Notes: generated by a model not told the origin, from the sequence alone. Counted from the first letter of the stretch, positions 39,099 to 47,714 are shown. The stretch is 64,000 nt of DNA from an uncultured Oscillospiraceae bacterium (GCA_944382965.1 CALWOA010000007.1:1-64000), one strand, 5' to 3'. Made by a program: numbers and translations.

Positions 39099-39551
39099 AT
39101 GACGATTTCTGAAAAGTCCGCCTACCTGAAGGGTTTGATGGATGGTCTGTCCCTGAACACCGAAACCAATGAGGGCAAGATGATTGCCGCCATTGTGGAT
39201 CTGCTGGGAGACGTGACCAAGCGGGTCACCGATATTGAGGAGACCACCATTGCCATCTCCGACGAGCTGGATGAGATCGAAGAAGATCTGGATGCCATCG
39301 AGGACTACATCCTGGACGAAGACGATGACGACTTCGACTACGAGGATGAGGACTACGAGGACGACTGGGACGAGGACGAAGAGGAGCCGGAAGAAGGCTT
39401 CGACTTTGGCGATGAGGACACCACCATCTACGAGGTACAGTGTGCCTGCGGTGAGGTCATCAACTTCGACGAGGAAACCCTGGAAAAGGGCAGCATCGTC
39501 TGTCCCAACTGCGGAGAGACTTTGGAGTTCTCTCTGGAAGACGAAGAATAA
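39099..39551 (+). CDS. CD1247-type acidic protein with C-terminal zinc ribbon
   Basis: A 150-residue protein. Residues 1-75 match the N-terminal domain of the CD1247 family of Clostridia (ISEKSAYLKGLMDGLSLN, then a helical coiled-coil-like region TKRVTDIEETTIAISDELDEIEEDLD). Residues about 70-107 are extremely acidic (D/E with Y), and 112-150 hold a CxC...CPNCG ribbon (CACGEV, CPNCGETLEF). The role is unknown. ATG at 39099 behind GAGGAGGG. It is 18 bp after efp and shares its terminator, so a link with translation or with RNA polymerase/ribosome is conceivable. Confidence 0.85.
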   Translation: MTISEKSAYLKGLMDGLSLNTETNEGKMIAAIVDLLGDVTKRVTDIEETTIAISDELDEIEEDLDAIEDYILDEDDDDFDYEDEDYEDDWDEDEEEPEEGFDFGDEDTTIYEVQCACGEVINFDEETLEKGSIVCPNCGETLEFSLEDEE

Positions 39552-39558
39552 TTCCCAG

Positions 39559-39588
39559 AAGCCGCCGGATATCCGGCGGCTTTTCTTT
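39559..39588 (+). terminator. terminator of efp unit
   Basis: Perfect palindrome AAGCCGCCGGAT/ATCCGGCGGCTT (39559-39582) followed by TTCTTTT. Confidence 0.85.
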
Positions 39589-39728
39589 TGCCGGCTTTGG
39601 CTTTCTGCTAAGGCCGGCTTTACTTTTCCCCCAGAGGCGCACTATTTTCGTTATAATGTCCATAATTTTAGCTTTTCTTCTCATTCTCTTATGTATTATA
39701 CACAAAACCTTTTCCCGTATTTCTGCAA

Positions 39729-39776
39729 CTTATATTGCCGTGCAAGTTGAAATCCTGATTTGGGGAAGAGTACAAT
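39729..39776 (+). promoter_or_regulatory. operator-like motif and promoter of the molybdenum-hydroxylase operon
   Basis: The motif ACTTATATTG-CCG-TGCAAGTTG spans 39728-39749, with flanking arms CAACTT...AAGTTG. It reaches into a candidate promoter TTGAAA (39747-39752), 18 bp, TACAAT (39771-39776). The same motif with a different 3-base centre lies at 50080-50101. The rest of 39589-39828 is AT-rich intergenic DNA without a gene. Confidence 0.6.
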
Positions 39777-39828
39777 GATATTGAGGCAGGCACCGCCTTT
39801 GAATCGCCATGCTAAGGAGAGGAAAGAC

Positions 39829-40080
39829 ATGGACGAACCCGTTTTTGAAATTTCCGCTCAGGAAGTTACCCTGGAGGTAGTGGATGCCCGCACCGGCAGA
39901 CACTACCGCAGAACCTTGCCCATTGATTACTATGAAACCGCCAACACCCTGGTACTTCGGGGAGAAAATCTGGATGGGAGCTTTTCCCAGTTGGTTTTTT
40001 ACTCCGACCGAGGTGCCCAGCGACTGCAGGATCTGACCGGAAAGGGCGCTGATCAGGACCCCTGCGGCACACACGTCTAA
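39829..40080 (+). CDS. small hypothetical protein at head of Mo-hydroxylase operon
   Basis: An 83-residue protein I do not recognise. It starts MDEPVFEISAQEVTLEVVDA and contains a beta-rich pattern (RHYRRTLPIDYYETANTL, LRGENLDGSFSQLVFYSD) ending in a short tail with one cysteine (DPCGTHV). No signal peptide. ATG at 39829 follows AAGGAGAGGAA. It ends 36 bp before the aldehyde-oxidoreductase-type gene and shares its promoter, so it may be a small accessory or regulatory subunit of that enzyme. Confidence 0.65.
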   Translation: MDEPVFEISAQEVTLEVVDARTGRHYRRTLPIDYYETANTLVLRGENLDGSFSQLVFYSDRGAQRLQDLTGKGADQDPCGTHV

Positions 40081-40116
40081 CCCGCCCCACATCTGGTACA
40101 AAAAGGAGGAAATGGT

Positions 40117-42873
40117 ATGATCAAGAAAACGCTGATTATCAACGGCGTCACCCGGACGCTGCTGGTGGAAGAGAACGAAACCCTTGCCTCTGTACTCCGG
40201 GAGCGGCTGCTGCTCACCGGATGCAAAATCGGCTGCGGCGAAGGTCACTGCGGTGCCTGTAATGTGATCGTCGACGGAAAAGTAACCCGTTCGTGTATTG
40301 TCAAGATGAGCCGTATCAAAGACGGCGCAGAAATCACCACCATCGAGGGCATCGGCACCATTTCCGACATGCACCCGCTGCAGGTAGCCTGGATGGCCCA
40401 CGGCTGTGCCCAGTGCGGCTTCTGTTCTCCCGGCTTTATTATGAGCGCCAAGGTGCTGCTGGACAACAATCCCTCCCCCACCCGTCAAGAGGTTCGGGAC
40501 TGGTTCCAAAAAAACCGGAATCTGTGCCGCTGCACCGGCTATAAACCCCTGATTGATGCCGTTATGGATGCCGCTCGGGTCATCCGGGGCGAAATCACCA
40601 AAGAAGATCTGGTATTCAAGCCCACTGGTGACTCCATTGTTGGCACCAAATACATCCGTCCCTCTGCCGCCCAGAAGGTCACCGGCACCTGGGACTTTGG
40701 CGCTGACGACGCGCTGAAAATGCCCGCCGATACCCTGCGTCTTGCTCTGGTGCAGGCTAAGGTCAGCCACGCCCTGATCAAAGGTATCGACACCTCCGCC
40801 GCGGAGAAAATGCCCGGTGTATTCCGGATCATCACCGCCAAGGACATCGTGGCCGCCGGCGGCAAAAACCGGATCAACGGTCTGGTCATGCTGCCGCTGA
40901 ACAACAAGTGCGACGGCTGGGACCGTCCGGTGCTGTGTGACGAAAAGATTTTCCAGTTCGGTGACGCCATTGCCATCGTCGCCGCCGACACCGAAGCCCA
41001 TGCCCGGGCCGCCGCCGATGCGGTGATAGTGGATATTGAGCAGCTGCCGGCCTACATGAATGCCATGGACGCCATTGCCGAGGACGCCATTGAGATCCAC
41101 CCAGGTACTCCCAACGCCTACTACGAAACCAACTGTATCAAGGGCCCGGACTTTGATTTTGATTCTGCCCCCAATGTGGTGGAAATTGAATCCTACTGCT
41201 CCCGTCAGCCCCATCTGCATCTGGAACCGGACTGCGGCTATGCCTACATCGACGAGGACGGCATGGTCACCGTCCACTCCAAGTCCATCGGCATCCATCT
41301 GCATATGCCCATGATTGCCGACGGCATCGGTGTGCCCATGGAGAAGCTGCGTCTGGTGCAGAACCATTCCGGCGGTACCTTCGGCTACAAGTTCTCCCCC
41401 ACCAACGAAGCCATTCTGGGCGCCGCTGCCAAGATTCTGCAGCGTCCTGTTTCCCTGGTGTTTAACCAGTTCCAGAATATCACCTATACCGGCAAACGAA
41501 GCCCCGCCTTTATGCATATCAAGCTGGCTGCCGACGAAAACGGCAAGCTGCTGGGTCTATGGGGCAACAACTACATTGACCATGGCCCGTACTCCGAGTT
41601 CGGTGACCTGCTGACCCATCGCCTGAGCCAGTTTGTGGGCGCCGGCTACCACATTCCCACCATCCGCAACAAGTCCACTACTGTCTTTACCAACCACGCC
41701 TGGGGCTCCGCCTTCCGGGCCTACGGTTCTCCCCAGTCCTTCATGGGCTCGGAAATCGCCATTGACGTACTGGCAGCCAAGATAGGCATTGATCCTTTCG
41801 ACATCCGGGAACGCAACTGCTATAAGGAATCCGAGCATTCCACCATCCCCACCGGCTATGCCCCCGATGTCTACTGTCTGGAAGAAATGTACAAGGTAGC
41901 TCGTCCTCTGTATGAGGCAGGTAAGAAGCGGGTTGCCGAGAAAAATGCCGCCTCCGACGGCCGGTTCAAGTACGGCATCGGTGTTTCCTCCGGTGTCTAC
42001 GGCTGCGGTCTGGACGGCGTGGATGCTTCCCAGGCCTATGCGGAACTGAATCCCGACGGCACCGTCACCATGTACGCTTCCTGGGAAGATCATGGTCAGG
42101 GTGCAGATATGGGTGTTCTGGTTTCCGCCCACGAAACCCTGCGTCAGGCCGGTATCAAGCCGGAGCAGATCCGTTTGGTAATGAACGACACCAAGATTAC
42201 CCCCAACTCTGGTCCCGCCGGTGGTTCCCGGAGCCAGGTCATGTCCGGTAATGCCTGCCGTCTGGCTGCGGAAAACCTACTGGCTGCCATGAAGAAAGAC
42301 GACGGCACCTACCGCACCTACGAAGAAATGAAGGCGGAAGGAATCGAAACCAAGGTTCAAGGTCAGTGGGTCACCACCTACTGTGCCGAGCATCCTGTGG
42401 ATCAGGCCACCGCTCAGGGTGAACCCTTCGCCACCTACATGTACACCCTGTTCCTGCCGGAGGTCTGCGTGGACACCCAGACCGGTAAAGTCACCGTTGA
42501 AAAGTTCACCTGTGTGGCTGACGTGGGCACCATTATGAACAAGCTGCTGGTAGACGGCAACTTCTACGGCGGTCTGGCTCAGGGCATCGGCCTGGCACTG
42601 AGCGAAGATTTCGACGATCTGAGCAAACATACCAGCCTGAAAAACTGCGGCATTCCCTACCCGAAGGACATTCCCGACGATATCGAACTGCACTACACCC
42701 AGACCTATCGTCCCAATGGTCCTTACGGTGCGGCAGGCTGCGGCGAAGCACCTCTGGATGCTCCTCATCCCGCCATCCTCAACGCCATTTTCAACGCCAC
42801 CGGCGCCCGGATCACCCGGGTTCCCGCTCTGCCGGAGGTTGTGCTGGCAGCACTGAAGGAACTGAAGGCATAA
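40117..42873 (+). CDS. mop: molybdenum aldehyde oxidoreductase (MOP type, xanthine oxidase family)
   Basis: A 918-residue single-chain molybdopterin hydroxylase. The plant-type [2Fe-2S] cysteines are C40, C45, C48, C60 and the second cluster's are C100, C103, C137, C139, the same numbers known for the Desulfovibrio gigas aldehyde oxidoreductase. The Mo-cofactor domains follow from about 180, with GGTFGYKFSP, RAYGSPQ, GPAGGSRSQ and the catalytic glutamate in AAGCGEAP (E877). No FAD domain, unlike xanthine dehydrogenase, so electrons must leave through another protein. Likely oxidises aldehydes or N-heterocycles to acids or hydroxylated products. RBS AAGGAGG. First large gene of a seven- or eight-gene unit whose later genes seem made for it. 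Confidence 0.93.
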   Translation: MIKKTLIINGVTRTLLVEENETLASVLRERLLLTGCKIGCGEGHCGACNVIVDGKVTRSCIVKMSRIKDGAEITTIEGIGTISDMHPLQVAWMAHGCAQCGFCSPGFIMSAKVLLDNNPSPTRQEVRDWFQKNRNLCRCTGYKPLIDAVMDAARVIRGEITKEDLVFKPTGDSIVGTKYIRPSAAQKVTGTWDFGADDALKMPADTLRLALVQAKVSHALIKGIDTSAAEKMPGVFRIITAKDIVAAGGKNRINGLVMLPLNNKCDGWDRPVLCDEKIFQFGDAIAIVAADTEAHARAAADAVIVDIEQLPAYMNAMDAIAEDAIEIHPGTPNAYYETNCIKGPDFDFDSAPNVVEIESYCSRQPHLHLEPDCGYAYIDEDGMVTVHSKSIGIHLHMPMIADGIGVPMEKLRLVQNHSGGTFGYKFSPTNEAILGAAAKILQRPVSLVFNQFQNITYTGKRSPAFMHIKLAADENGKLLGLWGNNYIDHGPYSEFGDLLTHRLSQFVGAGYHIPTIRNKSTTVFTNHAWGSAFRAYGSPQSFMGSEIAIDVLAAKIGIDPFDIRERNCYKESEHSTIPTGYAPDVYCLEEMYKVARPLYEAGKKRVAEKNAASDGRFKYGIGVSSGVYGCGLDGVDASQAYAELNPDGTVTMYASWEDHGQGADMGVLVSAHETLRQAGIKPEQIRLVMNDTKITPNSGPAGGSRSQVMSGNACRLAAENLLAAMKKDDGTYRTYEEMKAEGIETKVQGQWVTTYCAEHPVDQATAQGEPFATYMYTLFLPEVCVDTQTGKVTVEKFTCVADVGTIMNKLLVDGNFYGGLAQGIGLALSEDFDDLSKHTSLKNCGIPYPKDIPDDIELHYTQTYRPNGPYGAAGCGEAPLDAPHPAILNAIFNATGARITRVPALPEVVLAALKELKA

Positions 42874-42890
42874 CACATGTTACCTTACCC

Positions 42891-42918
42891 ATTGAGAGGC
42901 GGGAAACCGCCTCTCAAT
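42891..42918 (+). other. hairpin between mop and the dicluster gene
   Basis: Perfect 12-bp stem ATTGAGAGGCGG / CCGCCTCTCAAT with a GAAA tetraloop, no T tract. More likely a transcript-processing or stability element than a terminator; it may set a higher level of the enzyme relative to its accessory proteins. Confidence 0.65.
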
Positions 42919-42949
42919 TCGCAATCCTGGCAAAAAGGAAGTGACTGCC

Positions 42950-45220
42950 GTGAAAATTGAAGAACGCGCCTCCACCCATGTCTATCGTCAGAAGCGGATG
43001 TTCACCAAAGAGGAACTGGAAGCCCGGGAACGTCTGTGCGTCCACGAGCAGCCGCCCTACTGCAATGCCGCTTGCCCACTGAAATTGGATGTCAAGACCA
43101 TGACCGCCGCCATCGCTGGAGGAGATTTTGACAAAGCTTTGGGGCTGTACGAAAAAATCACTCCCTTTCCCCATCTGCTGTCCGCCGGATGCGAAGCCCC
43201 TTGTGAGGGAAAATGCAAGCTCTGTTCCCTGGGAGAAGGCATCGCCATCCGGGAACTGGAGCGTGCTGCCATTGCCTATGGCTCCCGCACTCGCAGCCGA
43301 AGTCTGCTTCGAAAAAAGAATACCAAAATCGGCATTTTCGGCGGGGATTTGTTCACTCTGTTTTTGGCGGGAGAACTGGCCAAGAAGCGGTATCCGGTCA
43401 GTCTGTTCTGTTCCCAGACCGATGGGGATGCTCTGGCAGCGTCCTGTGCCCCGGACTTTTCGGAAGCGGTACGCACCGCCACCGCCCGTACCCTGTCCAA
43501 TCTGGATATTGAGGTTTTCTGGAATACCGATCCCAGCCAAGCATATCGGCAACATTCCTGCCAGTTTGATTTGACCGCCGCGGCTTTTTCCGTTGCCAGG
43601 CAACTGTTTCCCGAAATTGTTCCCGACGAAGCTGTAATGGTCAGCCGGGAACATCATCTGATCACCGGCCCCACCCAGGGAGTCCTGGGCGCTGCCTTCG
43701 GCGCAAAAAAAGCGGCCCTGTCCGCTGACCGTTTGGCTCAGCACCTGGACCCGTCCAATACCCGCGGGGAAGAAGGCAGTGTGGAAACCCGGCTCTATAC
43801 TGACCTGGAGGGAGTCCTTCCTTCTCTGCGAATCGCCGTTTCCGGTCCCGATTCTGCCAAAGCCGAAGCGCTCCGGTGCATCCAATGCCAGTGCGACGTA
43901 TGCATCCGGGGGTGTGCGTATCTGCGGCACTATCAGACGTTCCCCCGACTGCTGACTCGGGAAATCTACAACAATGTGTCCATCATCATGGGCGATCACA
44001 TGATGAACAAACCCATCAACGCCTGCTCTTTGTGCGGGCAATGCAGCGTGCTTTGCCCCAACGGCTACGACATGGGCGAAATTTGTCATATTGCCCGACA
44101 GAATATGGTTACCACAGGCAAGATGCCCCTGGCTCCCCATGAGTTTGCCCTGATGGACATGCTGTTTTCCAACGAGGAAGCCTTCCTCTGCCGCCCTCAG
44201 CCAGGGCATCAACAGTGCCGCTATGTCTTTTTCCCCGGCTGTCAGGCAGCCGCCATTGCTCCGGCCACCGTCCGGGCAGCGTATCTGGATCTGTGCCGCC
44301 GGTTGGAAGGGGGCATTGCCCTGATTCTGGGCTGCTGCGGTGCCATCTGCGATTGGGCGGGGCGGTATGAACTCTACGACCAAACTGCCGCTTTTCTGGA
44401 CAATGCCCTGGCGCAGTTGGGCAATCCCAAAATCATCGCCGGATGCCCCACCTGCAAAAAAGAACTCTCCTCCCATCCCGGTTTGGAAATCGCCGGAATT
44501 TGGGAGATTCTGGAACAAATTGGCCTGCCAGAAAAGGCCCATCCGCCTGCCCGTCCGGTTGCGCTGCACGATGCCTGCGGCGCCCGGGGAGACCCCAGAA
44601 CCCAACGGAGCATCCGCACACTTGCCCAAAAGCTGGGCTGTCACGTGGTAGATACCCCTTACTCCGGTGACCAGTCCCCCTGCTGCGGCTATGGCGGTCT
44701 GACCCAGTATACCAACCGAGAGGTGGCGAAAAAAATGACCGAAGCCTGTCTGGAGCGTTCGGATCTTCCCTATTTGAGCTACTGCATGGCATGCCGGGAT
44801 CGGTTTGCCCGGGAAGGGCGGGAATCCATGCACCTGCTGGAACTGGTCTACGGCACCAGTGCCGACCACTGTCCGGACATCAGCGCCAAGCGTTTTAACC
44901 GGCTGCGGCTGAAGCAGGAACTTCTGAAAGAATACTGGCACGAGGAGGTAGACACTGTGCAGCTGGGCTTTACCATCCGCTATGCCCCGGGGGCGGAAGC
45001 CCTGATGGATGAGCGGATGATCCTGAAATCCGACGTAATTGCGGTTTTGCAGCATCTGCGAAGCACCGGCGAAGCCATCGCCGATGCGGACACCGGCCTG
45101 TGCATCACCCGGGCAAGGCTGGGCAATGTGACATTCTGGGTAAAGTATCAGGAAACAGAGGACGGATATCTGGTCTTCAGCGCCTACAGCCACCGTATGA
45201 ATGTGGTCAATCGGCAGTAA
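42950..45220 (+). CDS. multi-cluster Fe-S protein of the pyridine nucleotide-disulfide oxidoreductase/dicluster-binding family (DVU_1558-like)
   Basis: A 756-residue iron-sulfur protein. N-terminal dihydropyrimidine-dehydrogenase-like cysteine region (CNAACPLKLDV, then CEAPCEGKCKLC); a degenerate Rossmann region (KIGIFGGDLFTLFLAGELA) where FAD-dependent relatives have GxGxxG; a ferredoxin-like pair CIQCQCDVCIRGC and CSLCGQCSVLCPNG (about 308-370); then two CCG-type motifs of the heterodisulfide-reductase kind (FFPGCQAAA...GCCGA, GCPTC, DACGARG...CCGYGG). It could carry electrons from the Mo enzyme to a cell acceptor. Start GTG 42950, with AAGGAA 9-10 bp upstream; an earlier GTG at 42941 is poorly spaced. 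The final 90 residues are a separate small domain of unknown role. Family name from memory. Confidence 0.82.
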   Translation: MKIEERASTHVYRQKRMFTKEELEARERLCVHEQPPYCNAACPLKLDVKTMTAAIAGGDFDKALGLYEKITPFPHLLSAGCEAPCEGKCKLCSLGEGIAIRELERAAIAYGSRTRSRSLLRKKNTKIGIFGGDLFTLFLAGELAKKRYPVSLFCSQTDGDALAASCAPDFSEAVRTATARTLSNLDIEVFWNTDPSQAYRQHSCQFDLTAAAFSVARQLFPEIVPDEAVMVSREHHLITGPTQGVLGAAFGAKKAALSADRLAQHLDPSNTRGEEGSVETRLYTDLEGVLPSLRIAVSGPDSAKAEALRCIQCQCDVCIRGCAYLRHYQTFPRLLTREIYNNVSIIMGDHMMNKPINACSLCGQCSVLCPNGYDMGEICHIARQNMVTTGKMPLAPHEFALMDMLFSNEEAFLCRPQPGHQQCRYVFFPGCQAAAIAPATVRAAYLDLCRRLEGGIALILGCCGAICDWAGRYELYDQTAAFLDNALAQLGNPKIIAGCPTCKKELSSHPGLEIAGIWEILEQIGLPEKAHPPARPVALHDACGARGDPRTQRSIRTLAQKLGCHVVDTPYSGDQSPCCGYGGLTQYTNREVAKKMTEACLERSDLPYLSYCMACRDRFAREGRESMHLLELVYGTSADHCPDISAKRFNRLRLKQELLKEYWHEEVDTVQLGFTIRYAPGAEALMDERMILKSDVIAVLQHLRSTGEAIADADTGLCITRARLGNVTFWVKYQETEDGYLVFSAYSHRMNVVNRQ

Positions 45221-45233
45221 AAGGAGCATTTCC

Positions 45234-45452
45234 ATGGCAGATAAGAATTACTATACCATCGACCCGGAAGGGAAATTGACCTGCATGAAGTGCCGGTGTG
45301 CGCTGGAAAAAGGCAAGGCTAAATTTCTGTATCTGGACAACGGCTTTCCGGTAGAGCTTCCGGTGTGTCCCCAGTGCGGCTTTGTCTACGTTCCGGAGGA
45401 GCTGGCTCTGGGCAAGGTCCTCTCCGTGGAGAAAGCATTGGAGGACAAATGA
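45234..45452 (+). CDS. small CxxC redox protein (DVU_1557 family)
   Basis: A 72-residue protein with two CxxC motifs: CMKCRCALEKGKAKFLYL (about 17-34) and PVCPQCGFVYVPEEL (about 45-60), that is, a zinc-ribbon or rubredoxin-like metal site. The family is annotated as a redox protein in the Desulfovibrio DVU1551-1559 neighbourhood (from memory). ATG at 45234 behind AAGGAG. Its end overlaps or touches the methyltransferase start. Probably a small electron carrier or metal-site donor. Confidence 0.8.
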   Translation: MADKNYYTIDPEGKLTCMKCRCALEKGKAKFLYLDNGFPVELPVCPQCGFVYVPEELALGKVLSVEKALEDK

Positions 45453-45967
45453 TGAATACCCACCCTGGCGGCGAAGAACACAGCCGCTATCTCATGGAGC
45501 TTTCCTTTCTGCCGCCGGGAAGCCGGGTGCTGGATATGGGCGCCGGTGACGGCAGAACGGTAAACCTGCTGCGAAAGCTTGGCTATGCAGCAGTGGGAAT
45601 CGATATTGCGCCCAGAAGTGATGATGTGGAAGCGGGAGATTTTCTGCATCTGCCCTACCCATCGGAGCACTTTGACGGCGTGATTTCCCAGTGCAGCTTC
45701 TTCGTCAGCGACGATGTCCCCGGTGCTCTGGCAGAAGCCGCCCGGGTATTGCGTCCCGGGGGAAAGCTGGTCTTTTCCGACGTGACCCGGGATGTGGTGC
45801 AGCTTCTTTCTCAGGTTCGTCAGGCAGGCTTCGCCGTGCGGCACCTGGAGGATCTGACCCCAGCCTGGCAGGAATATTACCTGGAAGCCCTGTGGAAAAG
45901 CCAGGACTGCACCCTGCCCACAGGAAAAGCGGTGCAATATGTGCTGTTTGTCTGCGAAAGGAAGTGA
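45452..45967 (+). CDS. trsM: SAM-dependent methyltransferase, TrsM/DVU_1556 type
   Basis: A 171-residue class I methyltransferase. Motif I is VLDMGAGDGRT (about 25-35), motif II GIDIAPRS, motif IV-like GVISQCSFFVSDD (about 71-83), then LRPGGKLVFSD. It is short and has no evident substrate domain. Two start codons overlap the previous stop (ATGATG); 45452 gives a 7-bp gap to GGAGG and 45449 a 4-bp gap. It sits between the redox protein and the C-GCAxxG-C-C protein, as in the TrsM/TrsS neighbourhoods. The methyl acceptor is unknown. Confidence 0.82.
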   Translation: MNTHPGGEEHSRYLMELSFLPPGSRVLDMGAGDGRTVNLLRKLGYAAVGIDIAPRSDDVEAGDFLHLPYPSEHFDGVISQCSFFVSDDVPGALAEAARVLRPGGKLVFSDVTRDVVQLLSQVRQAGFAVRHLEDLTPAWQEYYLEALWKSQDCTLPTGKAVQYVLFVCERK

Positions 45968-45971
45968 CGGT

Positions 45972-46397
45972 ATGGACTTAACCCAACGAATTCTGGAACT
46001 TTCTCAGTATGGCTATTTCTGCTCCCAGATTTTGGCCATTTTGCTGCTGGAAACCATCGGCGAGGAGAATCCCAAACTGGTGCAGGCCATGGCAGGATTA
46101 AATGGGGGCGTGGGATTTTCCGGAGGTGTCTGCGGCTGCATGACCGGCGGCTGCTGTTTGCTATCCTATTTTACGGGAAAACCTGACGATTCCCATTACG
46201 ACAGTCCCCACCACAAGCCTGCCCTATCAGAATTTACCCGCTGGTTTACCGAGGAAATGGAGATGGAATACCAGTCCATAGACTGCCGGGACATCACCAA
46301 AGGAAATCCTGCCAAGCGGGTACAGTACTGCCCGGAAATCATCGCGCAAACCTATGAAAAATGTATGGAAATTTTAGAAAGCAAAGGATTTCTTTAA
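45972..46397 (+). CDS. C-GCAxxG-C-C family protein (DVU_1555-like)
   Basis: A 141-residue protein with the C_GCAxxG_C_C type cysteine pattern, readable as FSGGVCGCMTGGCCLLSYF (about 49-67), and an earlier cysteine at about 18 (YFCSQILA). These cysteines may hold a metal or Fe-S cluster; the family is often described as possible redox or oxidoreductase. ATG at 45972 with AAAGGAAG upstream. Followed directly by the radical SAM gene with no gap. Role inferred only from position. Confidence 0.78.
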   Translation: MDLTQRILELSQYGYFCSQILAILLLETIGEENPKLVQAMAGLNGGVGFSGGVCGCMTGGCCLLSYFTGKPDDSHYDSPHHKPALSEFTRWFTEEMEMEYQSIDCRDITKGNPAKRVQYCPEIIAQTYEKCMEILESKGFL

Positions 46398-47714
46398 ATG
46401 ATAATTGGAAAAACCGAAAGCGTCTGTCCGGTGTGCCTTGGTCGGATTCCGGCAAAAAAAGTTGTGGGCAGGGACGGCTTCGTTTATCTGGAAAAAAGCT
46501 GCCCGGACCATGGGGAATTTTCCGCGCTGATCTGGGAGGACACGGCAGACAGCTATCTGTCCTGGGGCAGCCAGGATACCCCAGGAAAAGTCCTCCCAGC
46601 AGGTGCCCAGCTGCCGGAGCGAGGCTGTCCCTATGACTGCGGGCTGTGCCAAAATCACGAACGGGACGGCTGCTGTGTGCTGCTGGAACTGACCAACCGT
46701 TGTAACCTGCGCTGCCCGGTGTGCTTCGCCAGTGCGGGTGATGCTGCACCGCAGGATCTTACTTTGGAGGAAATCGGCAGGCAGTATGACCTGCTGATGC
46801 AGCGGGGCGGCCCCTTCAACATCCAGCTGTCCGGCGGAGAACCCACTCTGCGGGATGACCTGCCGGAAATTGTGGCTCTGGGTCGTGAAAAGGGCTTTTC
46901 CTTCTTTCAGCTCAACACCAACGGATTGCGGCTGGGCCAGGAGGATGGGTATGCCCAACACCTGGCACAGGCCGGGGTCAGCACCGTGTTTTTGCAGTTT
47001 GACGGATTGGATGACGAAATTTATCAGGCCCTCCGGGGCACAGCCCTATACGAAAAAAAATGCCGCGCCATCGCTGCCTGCGAAAAAGCCAATCTTCCGG
47101 TGGTACTGGTTCCCACCATCGTCCCCGGTATCAACGATCAGGCGCTGGGGCAAATAATCCGCTTTGGACTGGAACACGCCCCACATGTCCGTGGTGTCCA
47201 TATGCAGCCGGTATCCTACTTTGGCCGCTGCGATCTGCACACTCCGCCTCGACATCTGACAATTCCCGGAGTTTTGCGGCGTATCGAAACGCAAACCCAA
47301 GGAAAATTGAAGGCCGCCGATTTTGGCGGCGGCGGTGCGGAGAGCCCCTATTGCTCCTTCCACGCCAGTTATCTGCATCGAGAGGATGGCAGCTGGAAGG
47401 CCCTTCCCCGGCGCAGAAATGCCTGCTGCTGCGTCAAAAGCAGCGATGCCCGGGAAGCCGTCTCCCGGCAGTGGAGCGGGCGCCTTTCCTCTGGGGATGC
47501 GGACCCGGATACTGCATCGCTGGATGCCTTTCTGGCGCAAATCGTGCGCAATACCTTTACCGTCTCCGGCATGGTGTTTCAGGATGCCTATAACCTGGAT
47601 CTGGAACGTCTGCGCCGGTGCTACATCTGCGAAGCGGACAGCCGGTATGGCATGGTTCCCTTCTGCGCCTACAATCTGACCGACAATTCCGGTCGTTCCT
47701 TGTATCGAAGATGA
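46398..47714 (+). CDS. trsS: radical SAM protein TrsS type (DVU_1554-like)
   Basis: A 438-residue radical SAM enzyme. An N-terminal zinc-ribbon-like part (CPVCLGRIP, then CPDHGEF and CPYDCGLC) precedes the SAM cluster motif in NRCNLRCPVCFASAGD (CxxxCxxC, about 99-106), GGEPTLRDD and the barrel. The C-terminal region has a cluster of cysteines (RNACCCVKSS, about 335-344, and CYICEADSRYG, FCAYNL) that may bind auxiliary clusters. The TrsS family includes selenoproteins; this copy has no in-frame stop, so it is the all-cysteine form. Product unknown; probable modification of a protein or cofactor in the Mo system. Overlaps the ligase start (ATGA). Confidence 0.82.
   Translation: MIIGKTESVCPVCLGRIPAKKVVGRDGFVYLEKSCPDHGEFSALIWEDTADSYLSWGSQDTPGKVLPAGAQLPERGCPYDCGLCQNHERDGCCVLLELTNRCNLRCPVCFASAGDAAPQDLTLEEIGRQYDLLMQRGGPFNIQLSGGEPTLRDDLPEIVALGREKGFSFFQLNTNGLRLGQEDGYAQHLAQAGVSTVFLQFDGLDDEIYQALRGTALYEKKCRAIAACEKANLPVVLVPTIVPGINDQALGQIIRFGLEHAPHVRGVHMQPVSYFGRCDLHTPPRHLTIPGVLRRIETQTQGKLKAADFGGGGAESPYCSFHASYLHREDGSWKALPRRRNACCCVKSSDAREAVSRQWSGRLSSGDADPDTASLDAFLAQIVRNTFTVSGMVFQDAYNLDLERLRRCYICEADSRYGMVPFCAYNLTDNSGRSLYRR

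Noticed and set aside
39084-39551. Earlier start for the CD1247-type gene at 39084
   Set aside because: The ribosome site GAGGAGGG lies between this position and the ATG at 39099, so the latter is the start.
40117-42873. Assignment of the Mo enzyme as xanthine dehydrogenase
   Set aside because: There is no FAD domain or separate FAD subunit gene, and the cysteine numbering and length match the aldehyde oxidoreductase (MOP) type.
42914-45235. 773-residue minus-strand frame opposite the dicluster protein gene
   Set aside because: Shadow frame; the plus-strand protein has many conserved cysteine motifs and operon context.
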